Assembly: GCF_003268675.1 (NCBI RefSeq)
Contig: NZ_CP029378.1
Span: 3,410,001 to 3,474,000 of the forward strand
Source: Streptomyces bacillaris
GTDB lineage: Bacteria; Actinomycetota; Actinomycetes; Streptomycetales; Streptomycetaceae
DNA: 64,000 nt
Direction: 5' to 3'
Made by a program: the position numbers and the translations under genes. Of this stretch, positions 8,088 through 16,957 are shown one piece after another (the first letter of the stretch is position 1; every line of letters begins with the position of its first letter). The notes below the pieces were generated by a model, which worked only from the letters and a program-made list of their open reading frames with translations, searched no databases and had not been told where the DNA came from.

Positions 8088-9431
8088 TCAGGCCCGCCTC
8101 CGCGACCGCCACACCAGGTAGAGCGCGGAGGCGACGGCGGCGACGCGGACGACCACGGGCCAGGCGCCGGTCAGCACCTCGCGCAGGGCCCCCTCCTCGA
8201 TGGGCTCGCCCCAGCGCCCGTCCAGCCGCCCCCACACCCAGACCAGCGCCCCGGCGACGACGACGCCGGGCAGCCCCAGGGCCGCCCACTTCGCCTCCGT
8301 ACGGGAGAGGGTCCGCGAGCCGTACGCGATGAGCCAGCCGCCCGCCAGCGGGATCCAGGACCCGGTGACCACCCCGGCGATCAGCAGCAGGGCGGCCAGG
8401 AGCAGCAGGGGGTGGGCGAACCCGCCGCGGGGAGCGGCGGCGACGGCCGCGGGTTCCGCGACGGGGGCGGGAGCGGGCTTGCGGCGGCGGGGCCTGGGGA
8501 TGGGGATGCGGAGGGCGCGGCGGGGGGCCGCTTCGCCGCTGTCGTCGCCGTCGTCGCTGTCGTCTTCGGTGCCGGGTTCGCCGTCGTCCTTCTTGCCCGC
8601 TTCCTTGTCCTCATGGTCGGCGGGCTCGGCCGGGCGCCTGCCGAGCAGTTCCGGGGCCTCGATGCCGCCGAAGAAGCCGGGGATGGCGGTTCCCGCGTCG
8701 AAGGGCCCGGGCTCCAGGCGCCACCAGTCGGCGTCCCCGTCACCGGTGTTCCGCTGGTCGGGGCCGAGGACGTGCGGGGCGGAGGGGTGGGGCCAGGGGG
8801 TGGCAGGGGGTTCGTCGGGGGCCTGAGCGCTGTCGGGGCCGGGGGACTTGGTGAGGTCCGTACGGGGATGGTCGGCGGCGGGCGGGGCGGGGGTGACGGG
8901 CGGGGCCGGCGGCGGGGCGCTCCGGCCGGATCCGGCTCGCGGACCGGCTGGCGTACCGCCCCGTGGACCGGCCTGCGGACCGGCCTGCGAACCGCCCCAC
9001 GGTCCGGCCTTCGCGGCGGGATCGGGGAGGGATCCTGTGCCCGCCGGCGTGTCCGGCCCCTCCGACGCGTTCGACGCCTCCGACGCCTTCGCCCCCTTGC
9101 GGAGGAACCCGATCCGGGGCAGGGGAACGGCCGCCCCGAACCCCGTACGCGCCTCCGCACCCGATCCCGTACGGGCCGAAGGCAACGACACCTCCCCGTC
9201 GCCCGACTCCGCCGCCGCGCCGACCAGTTCGTCCGGGGTGCCGAGCCTGCCGATGATGCGGCGTACGGCCGCCGGGGTGTCGGCGCCCTCCGTGGCGCGC
9301 TGCCGGTCGATCTCGCTCCGGAGCGTCGAGACGAGCCGCATCCGGGCGCCCGACGACAGCTGGTGCTGCTGGGCCAGGTCGCCGACGCGGCTCAGGTAGT
9401 CGTAGACGAGCTGGTCGCTCTCGATCCCCAC
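8088..9431 (-). CDS. HAAS-domain membrane protein
   Basis: The N-terminal ~75 residues (SDQLVYDYLSRVGDLAQQHQ, then RRIIGRLGTPDELVGAAAE) match the HAAS signalling domain found at the N-terminus of many bacterial membrane proteins of unknown role. Residues ~80-280 form a long Pro/Ala/Gly-rich, low-complexity linker. The C-terminal ~120 residues contain four or so predicted membrane helices (AHPLLLLAALLLIAGVVTG onward) and end in an Arg-rich RSRRRA tail. I chose GTG 9431, which places the HAAS domain at residue 1. The open frame extends much further upstream but with no conserved content. It is divergent from the helicase-associated gene with a 64-bp gap. Confidence 0.72.
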   Translation of the reverse strand: MGIESDQLVYDYLSRVGDLAQQHQLSSGARMRLVSTLRSEIDRQRATEGADTPAAVRRIIGRLGTPDELVGAAAESGDGEVSLPSARTGSGAEARTGFGAAVPLPRIGFLRKGAKASEASNASEGPDTPAGTGSLPDPAAKAGPWGGSQAGPQAGPRGGTPAGPRAGSGRSAPPPAPPVTPAPPAADHPRTDLTKSPGPDSAQAPDEPPATPWPHPSAPHVLGPDQRNTGDGDADWWRLEPGPFDAGTAIPGFFGGIEAPELLGRRPAEPADHEDKEAGKKDDGEPGTEDDSDDGDDSGEAAPRRALRIPIPRPRRRKPAPAPVAEPAAVAAAPRGGFAHPLLLLAALLLIAGVVTGSWIPLAGGWLIAYGSRTLSRTEAKWAALGLPGVVVAGALVWVWGRLDGRWGEPIEEGALREVLTGAWPVVVRVAAVASALYLVWRSRRRA

Positions 9432-9495
9432 GCGGTTGCATCCCCTCTTGCGGCCCTGCCCCGACGGTAGCGTTTCAGCGGCTAACGTGGGACGG

Positions 9496-11972
9496 ATGGG
9501 GACGACCACACCACCGCGCACGCTCGCCGAAGCCCTGCGCGCCCGGGGCGACGAATCGCTGGCCGGGCTGCTGCGTGCCCGCCCCGACCTCCTCAACCCG
9601 GTGCCGAACGACATCACGCAGCTCGCCACCCGGGCCGGAACCAGGGCCTCCGTGGTCCGCGCGCTGGAGCATCTGGACCGGTTCGCGCTGCAGACCGCCG
9701 AGGCGCTGGCGGTGGCCCCGGACCCGGCCCCGTACGACACGCTGCTCTCGCTCCTCACCGGCGACGGGCTCGACGACGGCGAGCAGCGCGACGACGCGGG
9801 GGCGGCGGTCACCGCCGCGCTGCCGGGCGCGCTGGCGACGCTGCGGGAACAGGCCCTGGTCTGGGGCGAGGACGACCGGCTGCGGCTGGTGCGGACGGCC
9901 CGCGAGCTGCTGGCCCCGTCCCCGCAGCACCCCTCCCCCACGGGCCTGGGGCCCACGGTCGCGGAGGCGACGGCCGGGATGTCGCCGGGCCGTCTCCAGG
10001 AGATCCTGGCGGCGACGGGCCTGTCGGCCACGCACGACCCGGTCTCGGCGGTGGCGGCGCTGTCCGCCCTGTTCACCGACCGGACGCGGATGGCGGAGCT
10101 GCTGGACACGGCCCCGGTGGAGGCGCTGTCGGTGCTGGACCGGCTGGTGTGGGGCCCGCCGTACGGAGAGGTCACGCCGAATCCGACGCCGCCCGTGAAG
10201 TGGCTGCGGGACCGGGGTCTGTTGCTGCCGGTGTCGACGCGGACGGTGGTGCTGCCGCGCGAGGCGGCGCTGCACCTGCGCGCCGGCCGCGCCCACCGCG
10301 TACCGGAACCGGTGCCCCCGGTCGTCACGGCAGCCGCCGAACGCGATCCACAGGCTGTGGACAGGGCGGCGGCGGGCCAGGCGTTCACCGCCCTGGCGAC
10401 GGTCGAGGAGCTGCTGAAGCTCTGGAACGGCGGCGGCCCGCCGATCCTGCGCGCGGGCGGGCTGAGCGTACGGGAGCTGAAACGTACGGCCACCGCGCTG
10501 GACACCACGGAGCCGGTCACCGCGTTCTGGCTCGAACTGGCCTACGGGGCAGGGTTGCTGGCCTCCGACGGAGAGACGGACGAGCGGTACGCGCCGACGC
10601 CCGCGTACGACGAGTGGCTGGACCTCTCCGCCCAGGACCGCTGGACGCACCTGGCCACCGCCTGGCTCCCGGCCACCCGGGTCCCGGGCCTGGTCGGCGG
10701 CCAGGACGCCAAGGGCCGGGCCCTGTCCGCGCTGGGCCCAGAGCTGGACCGCTCGGCCGCGCCGGGCGTACGGGCCAGGACGCTCGCCCTGCTCGCCGCG
10801 CTCGCCCCGGGCACGGCACCGGACCCGGAGGCGCTGCTGCAACGGCTGCGCTGGGAGCGCCCGTTGCGGGGTGCGGCGCCCACGGCGGAGGGCACGGACC
10901 TCCGCTCGCGCCTGGTGCTCTGGACGCTGAACGAGGCGGAGCTGCTGGGCATCACGGGCCGGGGCGCGCTGGCGACCCATGCCCGCGCCCTGCTGAACGA
11001 GGACGAGGGCGCGGAGGCGGCGGCTCGCCTCCTGGCCCCGCTCCTCCCCGAACCCCTGGACCACGTGCTGCTCCAGGCGGACCTGACGGCGGTGGCGCCG
11101 GGCCCCCTGGAACGCCCGCTGGCGGAGACCTTGTCGGTCCTCGCGGACGTGGAATCGAAGGGCGGCGCGACCGTCTACCGCTTCACGCCCGGTTCGGTCC
11201 GCCGCGCGCTGGACGCCGGGCAGGCGGCGTCGGACCTGCACGCGTTCCTGGCGGCGCACAGCCGTACGCCGGTGCCGCAGCCGCTGAGCTATCTGATCGA
11301 CGACGTGGCCCGCCGCCACGGCCACCTGCGGATCGGGGCGGCGTCCGCGTACGTACGCTGCGACGACGAGGCGGTCCTCAACGAGATCCTGGCCGACCGC
11401 CGCTCGACGGGCCTGCGCCTGCGCCGCCTCGCCCCCACGGTCCTGGCCTCCCAGGCCGATCCCGGCTCCCTCCTCGAAGCGCTCCGCGAGATGGGGTACG
11501 CCCCCGCCGCCGAATCCGCCGAGGGCGACGTCCTGATCACCCGCGCAGGCGCCCGCCGCACCCCGCCCCGCACCCCTCCGGCCCCGGTCCCCGAAGGCCC
11601 CCGACCCCCGACGCCACCCTCCTGGGCGCGGCGGTCCGGGCCATCCGCGCGGGCGACACGGCCGCCACGGTCCCCCGCAAGGACCCGACGGCCGGCCCCC
11701 CGGGCACCCCTGAATCCCGCCCCTCAGGCACCCTCCCCCGCACCACCTCCGCCGAGACCCTCGCCACGGTCCAGGCCGCCGCGATGACCGGCTCCTCCCT
11801 CTGGATCGGCTACGTCACCGCCGAGGGCTCCGCCAGCCAGCGCGTCATCGCCCCGGTCCGCGTGGAGGGCGGCTTCGTCACGGCCTACGACCACACGGCC
11901 GACGAGGTCCGCACCTACCCGCTGCACCGGATCACGGGGGTGGCGGAGCTGGCGGAGGAGGGGGAGGGGTAG
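9496..11972 (+). CDS. XPB-associated helicase_C_3 protein (frameshifted)
   Basis: Homologue of the actinobacterial helicase-conserved-C-terminal-domain protein that accompanies XPB (in mycobacteria the two genes sit side by side). The first frame runs from ATG 9496 (MGTTTPPRTLAEALRARG) to the C-tract at 11598-11609. The rest (ATLLGAAVRAIRAGDTAATV and a WYL-like ending with SLWIGYVTAEGSASQRVIAPV) is in another frame and ends at 11972. Adding one C to either C5 run (11598-11602 or 11605-11609) gives one 825-codon gene reading GPPTPDATLLGAA across the join. As printed the first frame would end at 11787 after ~55 nonsense residues. A sequencing error or a recent mutation are the options. DNA repair role is inferred from XPB. 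Confidence 0.8.
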
Positions 11973-12027
11973 GGGTAGGGGCGGCCGCACCTCGTCGGCA
12001 GGCGGGCCCGTCTGCGATGCTGCGGCC

Positions 12028-12780
12028 ATGTCCTCTTCCGACCCGAACCCCGAGCCCGTCTCGCCCGAGCCGCCCGCCGCGCCCATGCGGCCGCTGCTCA
12101 CGCAGTCCTGGCTGGATCTGGCGTTCCTGCACTGGGCGGTCGACCCGGAGGCCGTGGCGCCGCTGTTGCCGCGGGGCACCGTGCCCGACACCTTCGACGG
12201 AACGACGACGTACGTGGGGCTCGTGGCGTTCCGGATGCACCGGGTCGGGGTGCTCGGGCTGCCGGGGGTGCCGTATCTGGGGTCCTTTCCGGAGACCAAC
12301 GTCCGGCTGTACTCGGTGGACGGGCGCGGGCGGCGGGCCGTGGTCTTCCGGTCGCTCGACGCCTCGCGGCTGATTCCCGTGCTCGTGGGGCGGGCCGCGG
12401 TCCGGTTGCCGTACGTGTGGGCGCGGATGGGGGTCGAGCGGGCCGGGGACACCCTCACGTACACGAGTACGCGGCGGTGGCCCGGGCCCCGGGGGGCGCG
12501 GAGCCGGATCGTGCTGCGGGCGGGGGACGTGATCGGGGAACCGACTCCCCTGGAGCACTTCCTGACTGCCCGTTGGGCCCTGCACACCTCGCTCCTCGGG
12601 CGGACCGCCTATCTGCCCAACGTCCACCCCCGGTGGCCCCTGCACCGGGCGGAGCTGCTGGAGTGCGACGAGGACCTGGTGGTGGCGGGAGGGCTGCCCG
12701 CGCCGGTCGGGGAGCCGGTGAGCGTGCTGTACTCGCCCGGCGTCCCCGTGCGGTTCGGGCCGCAGCGGCGCGGGCGCTGA
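12028..12780 (+). CDS. DUF2071 (YqjF-like) protein
   Basis: A 250-aa soluble protein of the DUF2071 family, whose biochemical role is unknown. Typical family stretches are LTQSWLDLAFLHWAVDPEAVAPLLPRG near residues 25-50, YVGLVAFRMHRVG near 70, and the paired ETNVRLYSVDGRGRRAVVFRSLDASR. The central R-W-P and C-terminal LYSPGVPVRFG are also family-like. ATG 12028 is preceded by gcggcc without a strong ribosome site. It converges on the SRPBCC gene with only 7 nt between stops. Nothing in the sequence links it directly to the flanking helicase genes. Confidence 0.8.
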   Translation: MSSSDPNPEPVSPEPPAAPMRPLLTQSWLDLAFLHWAVDPEAVAPLLPRGTVPDTFDGTTTYVGLVAFRMHRVGVLGLPGVPYLGSFPETNVRLYSVDGRGRRAVVFRSLDASRLIPVLVGRAAVRLPYVWARMGVERAGDTLTYTSTRRWPGPRGARSRIVLRAGDVIGEPTPLEHFLTARWALHTSLLGRTAYLPNVHPRWPLHRAELLECDEDLVVAGGLPAPVGEPVSVLYSPGVPVRFGPQRRGR

Positions 12781-12787
12781 GACCGGC

Positions 12788-13240
12788 TCAGCGGCTCTGC
12801 CAGGAACGTTCCAGCAGGTGCTTGACCCGGCGGAGGTCCCCTCGCTCCGTGCGCGTGATCACCGCCGCGATCACCGGGCGCAGGAGGCGGTCGCTCCCCG
12901 TCAGGGTCACGCGCTTGACGACGTCCACCCGGCAGGACGCCTCGCCCGTCGCGGTCACCGCGCGGCTGCCGTCCGCCGTCGCACCCTCCGCCACCCGCCA
13001 GGCGAAGGAGTGGCCCTCGCGGACGTCCGCGACCTCGACCACGCTCTCCACCACCCGGCCCAGCACGCGCAGGGTCTCCTCCACCCGGGCCCCGTCGCGC
13101 ACCGGGCCCGGCGGGGTCTGGGCCATCTTCTCGAGGCCGGAGCGCCACTCCAGGTCATTGGCGTAGACGTGGAGGAAATCCCATACGAACCCGGCGGGGG
13201 CCTGCACGACGGCCGAGGAACGCACAGCTATGGGCTTCAT
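12788..13240 (-). CDS. SRPBCC-family (polyketide cyclase/START-like) protein
   Basis: A 150-aa single-domain protein with the SRPBCC pattern: a first strand with APAGFVWDFLHVYANDLEWRSGLEKMAQTPPG, a central pair of strands, and a C-terminal helix (RPVIAAVITRTERGDLRRVKHLLE). This fold binds hydrophobic small molecules. Members of this group are widespread and mostly uncharacterised. It diverges from the MarR gene by 90 bp, a layout in which the MarR protein commonly controls its neighbour; that is inference here. ATG 13240 starts MKPIAVRSSAVV, the first beta strand, so the start is well supported. Confidence 0.8.
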   Translation of the reverse strand: MKPIAVRSSAVVQAPAGFVWDFLHVYANDLEWRSGLEKMAQTPPGPVRDGARVEETLRVLGRVVESVVEVADVREGHSFAWRVAEGATADGSRAVTATGEASCRVDVVKRVTLTGSDRLLRPVIAAVITRTERGDLRRVKHLLERSWQSR

Positions 13241-13283
13241 CAGAGAGCGCCTTTCCGAGCACCTTGCACCTGCGCGACGTAGT

Positions 13284-13308
13284 TAACCAGTTGACCATAT
13301 ACCGGTTA
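13284..13308. promoter_or_regulatory. Imperfect inverted repeat between SRPBCC and MarR genes
   Basis: TAACC at 13284-13288 is mirrored by GGTTA at 13304-13308, with a few further symmetric positions between. The 90-bp divergent gap is unusually AT-rich here (TTGACCATATACC), as expected of a promoter/operator. This is a possible MarR site; symmetry is only partial. Confidence 0.35.
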
Positions 13309-13330
13309 GCGACTGCGCTACCATCGCCGC

Positions 13331-13885
13331 ATGGCCGATCGACACGGGGCTCCCCCCGACTTCGCCGACATCGCCGTCGCCCACTGGGAGCGCGAGCGGC
13401 CCGATCTCGACTTCACCGCCATGGGCACGCTCGCCCGCTTCGCCCGTCTCCACATCGCCGGGAGCCGCCGGGTGGAGGCGGTCTTCGCCGCGTACGGTCT
13501 GGACCGCGGGGAGTTCGACGTCCTGGCCAGCCTCCGCCGTACGGGCGCTCCGCACGAGATGCCGCCCTCGCAGCTCGCGGAGATCCTCCTCATCACCCGC
13601 GCCGGGATGACCAAGCGCGTGGACCGCCTGGAGGCGCGCGGTCTCGTCAGTCGGCGTGCCGATCCCGAGGACCGCCGCAGCCTGCGGATCGGCCTCACGC
13701 CCGAGGGGTTCGCCCTCGTCGACGCCGCCGTCACCGAGCACGCCGCCAACGAGAACCGTCTCCTCGGGCTGCTCACCGAGGACGAGGCGCGCGCCTTCGA
13801 CGCGACCCTGCGCAAGCTGCTGGCCGCCGTCGAAGGGCACCCGCCGCAGCCGGAGCAGCTGAAGCAGTTGGAGCAGCCGGGGTGA
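13331..13885 (+). CDS. MarR-family transcriptional regulator
   Basis: A 184-aa winged-helix repressor. The DNA-binding core is at residues ~70-130: GEFDVLASLRRTG, PSQLAEILLITRAGMTKRVDRLEARGLVSRRADPEDRRS and the wing ending SLRIGLTPEG, the classic MarR signature with the D-x-R-S wing. Flanking helices (residues 30-60 and 135-170) form the dimer interface. The extreme C-terminus (EQLKQLEQPG) is a short low-complexity tail. It is divergent from the SRPBCC gene and, by inference, controls it and itself from the 90-bp gap. The ligand cannot be predicted. Confidence 0.88.
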   Translation: MADRHGAPPDFADIAVAHWERERPDLDFTAMGTLARFARLHIAGSRRVEAVFAAYGLDRGEFDVLASLRRTGAPHEMPPSQLAEILLITRAGMTKRVDRLEARGLVSRRADPEDRRSLRIGLTPEGFALVDAAVTEHAANENRLLGLLTEDEARAFDATLRKLLAAVEGHPPQPEQLKQLEQPG

Positions 13886-14042
13886 GCCGAGAGGCCCGGG
13901 GGAGAGAGATCACAGCCGGGCGAAAGGGCGGCAAGGTAGAATCTTCTGTTCGCGTGAGCGTCCGACGACGACCGAACGTCCGACGTAGCCGGCAGTGCGC
14001 ACCCCGGCTCCCCACGGGACCTTCCCACTTCCGGAGGTACAT

Positions 14043-15683
14043 GTGTCCTGCCTGATCGTCCAGAGCGACAAGACGCTCCTTCTGGAGGTCGACCACGAGC
14101 TGGCCGAGGCCTGCCGCCGGGCCATCGCCCCCTTCGCGGAGCTGGAGCGTGCGCCCGAGCACATCCACACCTACCGGGTCACCCCGCTCGGCCTCTGGAA
14201 CGCCCGCGCCGCCGGGCACGACGCCGAGCAGGTCGTCGACGCGCTCGTCGAGTACTCCCGCTACCCCGTGCCGCACGCGCTCCTGGTCGACATCGCGGAG
14301 ACCATGGCCCGCTACGGGCGGCTCACCCTCTCCAAACACCCCGTGCACGGGCTCGTCCTCACCACCACCGACCGGCCCGTGCTGGAGGAGATCCTGCGGT
14401 CGAAGAAGGTGCAGCCGCTCGTCGGCGCCCGGATCGACCCGGACACCGTGGCCGTGCACCCCTCCGAGCGCGGGCAGGTCAAGCAGACCCTGCTCAAGCT
14501 CGGATGGCCGGCTGAAGACCTTGCGGGGTACGTGGACGGCGAGGCCCACCCCATCGAGCTGGCCGAGGACGGCTGGGCCCTGCGGCCCTACCAGAAGCAG
14601 GCCGTGGAGGGGTTCTGGCACGGTGGGTCGGGGGTGGTCGTGCTCCCCTGCGGGGCGGGCAAGACCCTGGTCGGAGCCGGTGCCATGGCAGAGGCCAAGG
14701 CCACCACGCTCATCCTCGTCACCAACACCGTCTCCGCCCGCCAGTGGAAGCACGAGCTGGTGAAGCGGACCTCGCTCACCGAGGACGAGATCGGGGAGTA
14801 CAGCGGGACGAAGAAGGAGATCCGGCCGGTCACCATCGCCACCTACCAGGTGCTGACCACGCGCAGGAAGGGCATCTACCCGCACCTGGAGCTGTTCGAC
14901 TCCCGCGACTGGGGGCTCGTCGTCTACGACGAGGTCCATCTGCTGCCCGCCCCCGTCTTCAAGTTCACCGCCGACCTCCAGGCCCGGCGGCGGCTCGGGC
15001 TCACCGCCACCCTCGTACGGGAGGACGGGCGGGAGTCCGACGTCTTCTCGCTCATCGGGCCCAAGCGGTTCGACGCCCCGTGGAAGGAGATCGAGGCGCA
15101 GGGCTACATCGCGCCCGCCGACTGCGTGGAGGTACGGGTCAACCTCACCGACTCCGAACGGCTCGCGTACGCCACCGCCGAGGCGGAGGAGAAGTACCGG
15201 TTCTGCGCCACCACCGCCACCAAGCGGAAGGTGACCGAGGCGCTCGTACGGAAGCACCGGGGCGAGCAGACCCTCGTCATCGGGCAGTACATCGACCAGC
15301 TCGACGAGCTGGGGGAACACCTGGACGCCCCCGTCATCAAGGGCGAGACCAGCAACGCCCAGCGCGAGAAGCTCTTCGACGCGTTCCGGAACGGGGAGAT
15401 CAGCGTCCTCGTCGTCTCCAAGGTCGCCAACTTCTCCATCGACCTGCCGGAGGCGACCGTCGCCATCCAGGTCTCCGGGACCTTCGGGTCGCGCCAGGAG
15501 GAGGCCCAGCGGCTGGGGCGGGTGCTGCGGCCGAAGGCCGACGGGCACGAGGCGCGGTTCTACTCGGTCGTCGCCCGCGACACCATCGACCAGGACTTCG
15601 CGGCGCACCGCCAGCGGTTCCTGGCCGAGCAGGGGTACGCGTACCGCATCGTCGACGCGGACGAGCTGCTGGCGGAGAGCTAG
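14043..15683 (+). CDS. XPB/ERCC3-type DNA repair helicase
   Basis: Superfamily 2 ATP-dependent 3'-5' DNA helicase, the bacterial XPB. 546 aa from GTG 14043, preceded by GGAGG five bases upstream. Order: N-terminal damage-recognition-like domain (residues 1-165), motif Q region RPYQKQAVEGF, Walker A LPCGAGKT (~200-207), DEAH-type box as DEVH (~296-299), motif III LTATLVREDGRESD, then the second RecA lobe with VIKGETSNAQREKLFDAFRNG, VSKVANFSIDLP and motif VI EEAQRLGRVLRPK. The RED motif of XPB is visible in VREDGRES. In mycobacteria this gene adjoins the helicase_C_3 protein; here that partner lies 2 kb upstream with three unrelated genes between. Confidence 0.93.
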   Translation: MSCLIVQSDKTLLLEVDHELAEACRRAIAPFAELERAPEHIHTYRVTPLGLWNARAAGHDAEQVVDALVEYSRYPVPHALLVDIAETMARYGRLTLSKHPVHGLVLTTTDRPVLEEILRSKKVQPLVGARIDPDTVAVHPSERGQVKQTLLKLGWPAEDLAGYVDGEAHPIELAEDGWALRPYQKQAVEGFWHGGSGVVVLPCGAGKTLVGAGAMAEAKATTLILVTNTVSARQWKHELVKRTSLTEDEIGEYSGTKKEIRPVTIATYQVLTTRRKGIYPHLELFDSRDWGLVVYDEVHLLPAPVFKFTADLQARRRLGLTATLVREDGRESDVFSLIGPKRFDAPWKEIEAQGYIAPADCVEVRVNLTDSERLAYATAEAEEKYRFCATTATKRKVTEALVRKHRGEQTLVIGQYIDQLDELGEHLDAPVIKGETSNAQREKLFDAFRNGEISVLVVSKVANFSIDLPEATVAIQVSGTFGSRQEEAQRLGRVLRPKADGHEARFYSVVARDTIDQDFAAHRQRFLAEQGYAYRIVDADELLAES

Positions 15684-15782
15684 ACAGAGCCGGACCTGGA
15701 TACAGTCGGCCCATGTCCCCTCGCACCTCCGACGTCACCGCCGCTGCCGGCGTCGACGTCACCGGCGTTCGGCACCGCGTAC

Positions 15783-16291
15783 GTGAAGATCGTCGACGCC
15801 GTGGGGGACGTACCGGCGGCGGCCGGAGCGGTCGTCTCGTACGCGGGTGAGCAGGGGCTCGTCCAGGTCACCTGGGAGGGCTGGACGGTGAGCGCCGAGG
15901 ACGCGGTGGCCTCCGGGTTCGCTCCGCTGCGGCCTCCCCTCACGCGGGAGGGGCCGGGAGCGGGCGGGCCCGGGGCCGGGTATGTGCGGTGGCTGGTCGC
16001 GGAGGACGTGGCCGAGCCCGCGTACTACCGGCAGAGCACCAGCTTCACCTGCGCGGCCGTCACGGCCCTGGTCGCCCGGGCCCAAGCGGGCGCGGAGCGC
16101 TGGGAATCCCTCGACCGTGCGGCGGAGCTGACGCTCTGGCGGGACGCGACCAACTTCCCCGCGTGCGAGCGGCGGCGGGAGAGAGCTGGGTGGACGCCCA
16201 TCTGCTGCCCGTGCCGGACGCGTCGCTCGACGCGATGTCCCTGCTCGGGGAGGACCGCGTGCGCGGCGCCGTACTCATCGGGCCCGGCTGA
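15783..16291 (+). pseudogene. C39-like peptidase remnant with internal deletion
   Basis: The first frame (from GTG 15783) gives VKIVDAVGDV, then AYYRQSTSFTCAAVTALVA, the Gln/Cys active-site region of C39-family cysteine peptidases, up to LWRDATNFPACE at about 16170. The rest of that frame (RRRERAGWTPICC) has no family character. A second frame picks up from about 16180 with AGESWVDAHLLPVPDASLDAM and ends GAVLIGPG at the stop at 16291. The two pieces look like the start and end of one protein with its middle, including the catalytic His, missing and the frame changed. An upstream ATG at 15713 is in the second frame. Probably non-functional. Confidence 0.6.
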
Positions 16292-16340
16292 GGAACGGGA
16301 GGCCGGGGGGCGGGGGCCAGATCCGGAGAACCGGGGGCTG

Positions 16341-16375
16341 GTGGCAGGTGGCAGGTGGCAGGTGGCAGGTGGCAG
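16341..16375. repeat. Five perfect tandem copies of GTGGCAG
   Basis: Five exact 7-bp units in a row, 16341-16375, in the non-coding gap between the C39 remnant and the small minus-strand gene. The short unit and perfect identity suggest recent slippage. It lies just past the 3' ends of both genes. Confidence 0.9.
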
Positions 16376-16410
16376 GGTCGTAACGAAGGGCTTCGGGCCG
16401 GGGCGGAGGG

Positions 16411-16602
16411 TCAGCGGCCGCGGCGGACGACGCCCGCCTCCTCCGCGTACTCCCCCAGGACGACGACGCCGAAGGCCGCCGTCACGAAGACCTTGAGCGC
16501 GCGGACCGCGTCACCGACGCGGTGGGGTCGGTGGTGACCGGAGACCGCGGTCGCGCCGTGCGCGGGGCCGGTCCTGCGGGGGTTCAGGGTGGCTGTACTC
16601 AT
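16411..16602 (-). CDS. Small conserved-looking protein, function unknown
   Basis: A 63-aa protein (MSTATLNPRRTGPAHG start) with a C-terminal half of moderate hydrophobicity (VRALKVFVTAAFGVVVLGEYAEEAGVVRRGR). One membrane-associated helix at residues ~35-52 is possible. GC3 is strongly biased, supporting coding. It reads toward the broken C39 gene. I recall similar short Streptomyces proteins but no function. Ribosome site: GGGAG about 13 nt upstream of ATG 16602, which is long. Confidence 0.5.
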   Translation of the reverse strand: MSTATLNPRRTGPAHGATAVSGHHRPHRVGDAVRALKVFVTAAFGVVVLGEYAEEAGVVRRGR

Positions 16603-16957
16603 GCATCCATGGTGCTCCCGTCACCCGTTCGGACGCGTCGGCCCGCAGACGGAACCCGTACGCCGGGCTCGTAGCCCTCCGGTACCGCTCGGGCCGCACG
16701 CATCCCCTACGGGTATCCCTGGCCTCTCCCCCTCCGGGAGCACCGGAATCCGTTTCGCCCCGGCCCGGACCTGTGGCTACAATCGCCGGTCTGCCCGCCT
16801 CCCGCGCCGTGTCCACGGCCCCGGGAGCGCCGCCGACCGGACGGAAACCGGCCGACACCTACGCGATCGAACCTTCCGAGCGGACCGTCCTGCTCCGGCT
16901 CCCGCCGGCACCGACGAACGGTCCGCCGTCCTGCGTTGAAGAGCCGGAGGCAACACC
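16603..16957. other. Non-coding gap before the HelD/HelR gene
   Basis: 355 bp between divergent genes. I see a possible -10 element TACAAT at 16778-16783 (no good -35) and the ribosome site GGAGG at 16946-16950. The rifamycin-associated inverted repeat known upstream of some helR genes is not visible. Open frames here have poor codon bias. Confidence 0.5.

Noticed and set aside
10149..11597. Independent protein in the third frame under the helicase-associated gene
   Set aside because: Only the part after ~11600 has family character; the upstream part is a Gly/Arg/Pro-rich shadow of the real frame.
13937..13955. LexA/SOS-box-like GAAT...GTTC near a TAGAAT -10 before XPB
   Set aside because: Arm spacing is 5 rather than 4 and one arm base differs from GAAC; only the TAGAAT -10 remains plausible, without a -35.
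16341..16375. CRISPR array
   Set aside because: Units are 7 bp and contiguous with no spacers.
16603..16957. Rifamycin-associated element upstream of the HelD/HelR gene
   Set aside because: No GGGGCTTGC-type palindrome could be found by eye on either strand.
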